Assembly (NCBI GenBank): GCA_021014325.1
Contig: CM037464.1
Location: 4,929,127 to 4,993,126, forward strand
Source: Plazaster borealis
Lineage: Eukaryota > Echinodermata > Asteroidea > Forcipulatida > Labidiasteridae
DNA: 64,000 nt
Direction: 5' to 3'
Made by a program: the position numbers and the translations under genes. Under the pieces are notes generated by a model that was not told where the DNA came from, did no database searches, and saw nothing but the letters and a program-made list of their open reading frames with translations. Positions 58,626-64,000 of this stretch are shown piece after piece (position 1 is the first letter of the stretch; the number at the start of each line of letters is the position of its first letter).

Positions 58626-59399
58626 TGGTTAAGGGCACCTCTGTGAGGGAAATGTTCATTTGTACAGGGGGGGTCCAACCGAGGCAATGATCAGGGACAT
58701 GGATTTGATTACTTCCTCAGAGTGTATGGGTTGGCCTTTGTCAGCTACACAAAAGTATTGTATGTGGTTTTTGGCGGGGTTCTGTAGGGTTTTCCCCAAA
58801 ACTTTTGTTGAGTGAATGCCTAGCAGGATTAGTAGGCTTGCTGTTTCTCATGTCTGCCAGCCTTTTCACTTATCCATTTCTCAAGTTCCCGAAAAACTGT
58901 TTTTGTTCAGTGAATACATAGCAGGATTAGTAGGCTTGCTGTTTCGGAGTATTTGTTATTATTTTGTTGTTGTAGGATTGCCTGGTAGAGGGGCTTGTTC
59001 ACTTGTACACTTGTTCCTCCTTGCCACTCACTGCATCACTGGCTTTAAAACAAAAATACAATTTTGAATATTTTTATTTATTTTTCTCTCAGTTATAGTT
59101 CTATTTTGTGGATTGTACCTTTTAATAACTTCTAGTGTTTTGCCAGTGTGAAGTGTAATAAAAAATAAAATAAAAATAAAAATAAAATGTTTGCCAGCCT
59201 TTTCACTGATCCATTTCTGAAGACTTTTCTGTCGACATCCTCATTTCTATTGGACTGAAATGTAAAGCCATGTGAACACTCTGTGCAGGCAGGGTTTGTA
59301 AACATTTAGCTGTTCTGTTGGAAGCAAGGCAACAAACTATCTAGGCGTGGACCATTTGAACAGAGTTTTCTTCTTTTTCTAGAATGTGGATTTACTGGC

Positions 59400-60109
59400 A
59401 ATAGACTGTGCAAGTCTCGCGCGTGTCAGAACGAGAAAACACGTCAAACGAAGAACATTTCTTTCTCTGAAATCAAACATTTGTTTTAAATTATAATCTA
59501 ATGATACAATCTGAACAACAAAAATACTCATTACATTTTTATAAAATCAGTTTAAGTTTTTATATTAAATACACAAATAATGTGTTAACTATTATTGAAC
59601 CAAATTTAAAACTCTGGGACAAGGATGCTTATTTGATTTTAAATTTTCAGAAACCACTTACGTGGATTCGCGAAGGTCACATGGGCGTAAAATTAACGTT
59701 TGACACAGTTTAAGAGGACGCTGTCGCCTCAACAACTATAGACTGCTATGAAAAGGCTTCGCATTGCAATTGCAGCATCTGGCGATTATCATTGCGCATC
59801 CAAAACAAGCGTTTACATAAGTTTTGTGATCGGAGGTGGGCACAGAATTCCTAATTTTTTGGAGCAACCGGAAGCTGAGGTCAAGTGTAATTCTTGGGTT
59901 TTCTTCGTTTTATTTTTGAATTTATTTTACCTTCATATTTTTTTATCACTAAGTATTATATTCCCAACAACATATGTATTTTTCATGGTCATAAACCACG
60001 TTTAAATAAAATAATTGACAAAACAAAATCTTGCCCACGTAAATCTCCATATGGTTGGGACCACTATGGTCCCGCAAGTTCAACATTGCACGAGACTTGC
60101 ACAGTCTAT
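59400..60109 (-). mobile_element. AATAGACTG-ended element, family I, inverted copy
   Basis: About 710 bp, the reverse complement of 7391-8067 (shares AAAACACGTCAAACGAAGAAC-type and CCCACGTAAATCTCCATATG-type segments). Lies in the intron between the last two firm exons. Confidence 0.82.
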
Positions 60110-60236
60110 AGTATAAGAAATTTTTTGGTAACACCATGTAGGTAAAATTTCTCTTTTTTGAGTAAATTGTGGTTCCAAAAAGGAACCGGTGGACTCAACG
60201 TTTCGGACAGTATACTCTGTCCATCGTCAGGTAGAC
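60110..60236 (-). mobile_element. Small retroposon with hammerhead core (copy H4)
   Basis: It abuts the right end of the AATAGACTG-ended element at 59400-60109. The minus strand gives the same order as the other copies: hammerhead core, GGTTCC/GGAACC hairpin, TTTACTCAAAAAAGAGA and ATGGTGTTACC. No clear target duplication is visible. Confidence 0.7.
60192..60230 (-). ncRNA. Hammerhead ribozyme-like core in copy H4
   Basis: On the minus strand it reads CTGACGA, one extra T, stem II GGACAG-AGTATA-CTGTCC (six perfect pairs), GAAAC, loop GTTGA, and triplet GTC. This is a complete minimal type I hammerhead core with a two-pair helix III. The T between the core and stem II may reduce activity. Helix I is missing in this monomer. 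Confidence 0.6.
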
Positions 60237-60489
60237 TGCTGGATTCCAAACTGGGCCTGTGGCTTATTGCATTGGGAGAGTGCGATGAGCCGAAGATGCT
60301 GGATGCATTGGGCTGTGATTTACTGGCAGTTTTGCCCTCTGATCAGGCATGCAAGGTTTTTTAGCTGATTAGCTGATTTGCTTCTTTTTTTCCTTCTTGG
60401 TTTAGTTCAATCCAAAACTGAAAAAACACTGTGCAAAGATCCGTGTGCTACATGTACGCAGTTTTCTCTGAATTCAGTGTCATGATCTA

Positions 60490-60682
60490 AGGCCCAATTT
60501 CATAGAGCTGCTTAAGCAGACTATTTTGCTTACAAATGTTGTGCTTAGCAGAAATTAGCAGGATACCAGCCAACAATTGTGCATGTGACATGGTATTTTG
60601 GCTGGTAACCCTTTTCTGGTAAGCATAGTTTTGTTGTGCTTAGCTACTTTTTGTACTTAGGCAGCTCTATGAAATTGGGCCC
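60490..60682 (-). mobile_element. GGGCCC-ended MITE, family C, reverse
   Basis: Complete, AGGCCCAATTTCATAGAGCT to CTCTATGAAATTGGGCCC. It ends 60 bp before the exon at 60742, close to the branch-point region. Confidence 0.82.
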
Positions 60683-60741
60683 TAATGTTTGTCACATTTG
60701 CTTAATAAATTTTTTGATTTTCCCCCAAAATAATATTATAG

Positions 60742-60966
60742 AATATTGTATCCGGACATCTTTGGCCAAGTCTTTGGGGTTACCAAGAAGCAGATGGAGG
60801 TGATCAACGGCTTCCCCAATGTCTACTGGGGCTGGGGCGTGGAAGACGACGCAATCTATGGCCGCATCCTCCTGCATGGTTACAACAGGACACGCCCCAC
60901 AGGGGAGGTGGGCTTCTACAATACGATACGACAAGATCATAAGCAGGCCGAGAGCAACAAAGTTAG
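60742..60966 (+). CDS. B4GALT5/6-like: GT7 beta-1,4-galactosyltransferase (B4GALT5/6-like), acceptor-site exon with altered donor and metal residues
   Basis: The exon has 74 codons plus split codons at both ends; acceptor AATATTATAG, donor GTTAG|GTAAGTG. INGFPNVYWGWGVEDD carries the family GT7 acceptor loop WGWGGEDD, with Gly to Val after the second WG; the catalytic Glu-Asp-Asp is kept. The GYNRTRP segment matches GYNVTRP of B4GALT5/6. Departures: FGGVS reads FGQVF; the residue equal to bovine Tyr289 (Phe in B4GALT5/6) is Ile; and the metal-binding His of the MIRH/SIPH segment is Gln (NTIRQDHK), although a His follows two residues later. Ile at this site is typical of invertebrate beta-1,4-GalNAc-transferases, so GalNAc donor use is inferred. 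The exit codon AG|N matches the conserved exon boundary after an Arg. Confidence 0.95.
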
Positions 60967-61415
60967 GTAAGTGTTTGGACGTGTCCATCTTTTGAGTTGG
61001 TTGTTCCGGGGGAAAGTCCATGATAAAAGCTCCCCCTTGTAGTCCTTTTATCTTTTATCTGAATTTAGGACTTTTTTTTATGTCTGCCTGGTGGAAAAAG
61101 CAGCTGCTACAGATAGACCCCTTGCATTGGTTGCCATCGTTGATGAAACGTGCACTCGTGAAAGGTTATCATTGGCTGAGAGTCGTGTGCAGCGCGTGTA
61201 CCCGCATGCACGTTTCCAATTGTTTGTCATCTAAGATGGTGGTCAATGACGTCATGTGCAATCCATCTATTTTCTTAGATAAAGAAGTCGTGCTCTTTGG
61301 TCTACTTCTCTGATGCTGAGCGTTATGTTTCTAAAGGCTAATTGAATTCTATAACTCCAGGACTTGGAAATGCCATTAATTCGACATACCTCCTCAAATT
61401 TGGATCCTAGCTTCA

Positions 61416-61563
61416 GGGCCCAATTTCATAGAGCTGCTTTAAAGCACAAAAATAAGCCAAGCACAACAAAATTATGTTTCACCAGAATAAGCTTACCAGC
61501 CAAAATACCATATCATTTTTTGCTAAGCAGGAACATGTTAAGCAATATTTCCTGCTTAAGCAT
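61416..61563 (+). mobile_element. GGGCCC-ended MITE, family C, right end lost
   Basis: Starts GGGCCCAATTTCATAGAGCT and fades after TTTCCTGCTTAAGCA, about 95 bp before the candidate last exon. Confidence 0.75.
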
Positions 61564-61672
61564 CCGTGTCCTATACGCGCACCCCCTTTTCTAATATATA
61601 TATCAATGGTCACCCCAAGGACTAATAACATATAAATGGGGGTTTCTTCTTGTTGCAGATGCCCAACATTAG

Positions 61673-61784
61673 AATAAAAAAAGGACTGAAATCAGTGACT
61701 ATCTCAAATACTTTCCAGAGGGTTAAACTTGCTGATGCAACTCTCTACCTGTATTTAAGACAACTATACATGTACGTCCCCTAA
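61673..61784 (+). CDS. Tentative last exon of the GT7 gene, ambiguous acceptor
   Basis: Two AG acceptors lie 14 nt apart (after 61658 and after 61672). From the first, better one (CTTCTTGTTGCAG), the frame from the preceding exon stops after five residues at 61675-61677. From the second (CCAACATTAG) the frame stays open for 36 residues to TAA at 61782-61784, including GLKSVTISNTF and LADATLYLYLRQL. These weakly resemble the C-terminal GLNNLxY and LYTNISVxL segments of the family. The linker before GLKS would be about 11 residues shorter than in vertebrates, and the usual Asp and Tyr of DGLNxLxY are not kept. The true last exon may instead lie beyond the window or use a missed small exon. Confidence 0.35.
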
Positions 61785-61814
61785 TGGAGTGCAGTTGTCA
61801 CATTTAGGCCGGAG

Positions 61815-62235
61815 CTTCCGCCTGTCATTTATCTTCATTAGATAGAGTGCAGAAGCGTATTGTTAATCTCTTTGGTGAAGGGTCGGGATCACTGTTACCG
61901 TTGGTCTGTAGGCAGCCTCTGTCTTTTCTACAGATATTTTCATGGCGAATGTGCCACCAGTGTGTCTGATCTGGTTCCTCCTATCAGGGTGTTCGAGCGT
62001 GAGACCAGGCTTTCTGCTTCTTCTCACCCACACACTCTCGCTTTGCTGTGATATAGAACAAACAACCATTCCAACAGCTTTATTTCACAAACTGCATCTC
62101 TTTGGAACTCCTTGCCCGGTGTATGTTTCCCTCCATCCTACAATCCCGACTGTTTTAAGAGGAATATCAATTCCTACCTTCAGCTCACCGGAGTTATTTC
62201 CATCTTATTAAATGTTCTTTTCTTGTACCCCTTCA
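61815..62235 (+). pseudogene. LINE reverse transcriptase C-terminal fragment with frameshift
   Basis: One frame gives VGSLCLFYRYFHGECATSVS, another SFISQTASLWNSLPGVCFPP and FKRNINSYL. Both are characteristic of the last part of non-LTR retrotransposon ORF2 (RRxVASLCLFYRYxxG ... RTxxFxxxxxxLWNSLP). A stop and frameshift separate them. It follows the last candidate gene exon on the same strand and should not be mistaken for gene sequence. Confidence 0.75.
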
Positions 62236-64000
62236 CCAAGAGTGGTTTTTAAGCCTTGTTTAAGCCTTTTTTTCTCAAACAATCGACAACAAACAAACAA
62301 AGAAGGTTGTTGATAGCCATTCTACCTCTGAACAATAACACAACACTGAAATGTGTTGGTTTCCCATTAAGATTGCCTGACTACAAAATATGCGTTATGG
62401 ATGGTTTTGGGTTTGGCAATATGCAATTCTTAATAATCCATCGAACTCAGGGGCCGGGTACCTGGGAAAGGATTATTTACATGCAGATTCAATGGTTGTC
62501 AGAGTTTCTAAACTACGATCATGGGTAGACACACCCCCATAACATGTACCAACGAGGTTATGGCTACGGCAATTGCTTCAATGGCCGCTCCTGGTCATTG
62601 CCTTGGTGCCCCTTGAAATGTTCCAGTACAATTATTCACTGTCCTTATATAGAGATGCTTCTTGCCAAGGAAGAAACTGCCGAGCCCCTCACTAGAACAA
62701 AAGTATCAGGCCTGCAGGGCTCGTATTTGGGGGGAAAATCCACAAGACCGCAGGGCTTGTTACTCAAAATGTTTACTTGACCAGAATTGTTTTTACAAGA
62801 CCAGAATCAAAATGATAACAAACTTATTATGTTTTATTTGAACAAGTACATGTACTAAGACATGTACATGTAAGAGAAGATTTATCTCATTTGTCTTTAT
62901 GGGTTAAGTATACTTTGTAGAATAGAATTGATTGGTATTTTATCAGACTTAAAGCCAACATTTGAACACGATTATTACACGGAGTGAGGTATTACTATTC
63001 AATTGAAAAACACAAGACCATGGGACTTGTCTGGTCATGAGTTTACTGACTTGACACTTAAACTACTAGCCTCGGGCCTGTGGTCCAGTGTAAAGTTCAA
63101 ACCCTGGCCTGCCACAACACTGAGTAGGTTCTGTGTTTCGCATTTATACGATCTAAAACTCATCTTCATGTGGTTACAAACAGCAGACGGGAAGATGTTC
63201 ATATGCTTGTACCAGACCTGCCAACTCTCCCTGATTCTGCAGAAAGTTCCCTGAAAATGGACCAATCTTTCCATGCTCTGATGAACAAATTTGAAAATCT
63301 CCCTGATTATGGAAACTTTTTCCCCATGATGTTGAATGTTTTCTAAATATCTCCCTGATTGTTGGGCAAAATCTCCCTGGCTGCAAGATGCAATTTATGT
63401 TGGCAGCTCTGTTGTACATGCACATAACTATTTTCCCTTTTTTACTATGTTGCTGTGATGTGGGATAATAAAATAAAGCATACATAATATCTGATTGATT
63501 TCAAGGGTTTCTCTGTGCTGATTGCCTGATCAAAAATGACAATTTACCCAAGTAGAACTCAAATCCACATCCTTCCACTTTCTGCAGAAGAATTTTGTAG
63601 TTTGCAAACGTACCACGCTACCCCAGTAATTTGAGAAGCAGCCATGATTCATATATGTATATTGATAGCGGCAGGTACATTTTACTGCATTGTACTGCAA
63701 CGGAAAGCAGAGTAGACTTGTTTTATCATTTTCGCCAACAATCCTTTGTCATGTTACCTGCGTGCGGTACTAATAATAAATTAATTTATTCATTATTCTC
63801 ATCAGCATCGAGAAGGGGGGGCAGACCGATTCACCTCCATACCTCAGTAGTACGTTGGTTATTTTGACTTTGTGAATGGAAACGAAACAAGATAAAAAAA
63901 TATTAAGACACTGTTCTGTATGCCGGTAAAGTGCTGAACTGAAATTAATTTTTCCTTCATCACTGCAAGAATTAAAGGGATTGTATATGTTGGTAGTTGG
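62236..64000. other. No gene recognised; start of a TTAAAGG element at the edge
   Basis: Family W lies at 62703-63110. 63220-63400 repeats CTCCCTGATT four times. 63973-64000 (TTAAAGGGATTGTATATG) looks like the first bases of another TTAAAGG-superfamily MITE cut by the window end. Confidence 0.5.
62703..63110 (-). repeat. Dispersed repeat, family W, inverted copy
   Basis: Contains GCAGGGCTCGTATTTGGGGG, CCACAAGACCGCAGGGCTTG and TTGAACACGATTATTACACG; the complement of 26770-27138 at lower identity. Confidence 0.6.

Noticed and set aside
61020..61313. 97-codon frame between the last firm exon and the tentative last exon
   Set aside because: Does not resemble the missing C-terminal GT7 segment and has no acceptor in the right phase.

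Overview
The window is animal nuclear DNA: AT-rich, almost entirely non-coding, and packed with short transposons. It carries one recognisable gene split into short exons by introns of 3 to 16 kb. The repeats resemble those of echinoderms: a tRNA-derived SINE ending in ATT repeats, many TTAA-flanked MITEs, GGGCCCAATTTCAT-ended MITEs and very frequent TACATGTA words. My best guess is a sea star or a close relative, and this rests on repeat style only. No prokaryotic feature is present.

The gene is on the + strand and encodes a family GT7 beta-1,4-galactosyltransferase most like vertebrate B4GALT5/B4GALT6. Four exons are firm: 34380-34636 (end of stem and start of catalytic domain), 40909-41025, 57190-57377 (DVD metal site) and 60742-60966 (WGWGxEDD acceptor site). 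Two upstream stem exons (14624-14767 and 30684-30758) are supported by splice sites and matching phase. A last exon near 61659-61784 is tentative. The first exon, with the signal anchor, was not found and probably lies upstream. Spliced together the pieces give about 370 residues, close to the 380-390 usual for B4GALT5/6. The enzyme should be a type II Golgi membrane protein that adds a sugar from a UDP donor. The donor-pocket position equal to bovine Tyr289 is Ile, which points to UDP-GalNAc rather than UDP-Gal, and a metal ligand (His347) reads Gln.

Introns and flanks are a mosaic of nested mobile elements. (a) A superfamily with TTAAAGG ends (families A, B, E, P, Q here) sits throughout. 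(b) GGGCCCAATTTCAT-ended MITEs (families C and D) occur about fifteen times. (c) Other TIR or foldback elements have TTAA, 8-bp or unresolved target duplications; several are caught inside older elements, which fixes their boundaries. (d) Retroposons include SINE copies, three decayed LINE 3' ends, and a small element carrying a hammerhead-ribozyme-like core (four copies, two with a complete core). (e) Two minisatellites, 43 bp at 17657-18784 and 50 bp at 57485-57983, have each grown from an internal segment of a MITE whose single-copy form is also in the window.

Region by region: 1-14.6 kb is repeats only. 14.6-30.7 kb is the first visible intron, with a 1.7 kb CAAG-ended element and the 43-bp array. 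30.7-41 kb holds the stem and first catalytic exons. 41-57 kb is a 16 kb intron with LINE, hammerhead and foldback elements. 57-61.8 kb holds the core catalytic exons. 61.8-64 kb has LINE remains and unclassified sequence.
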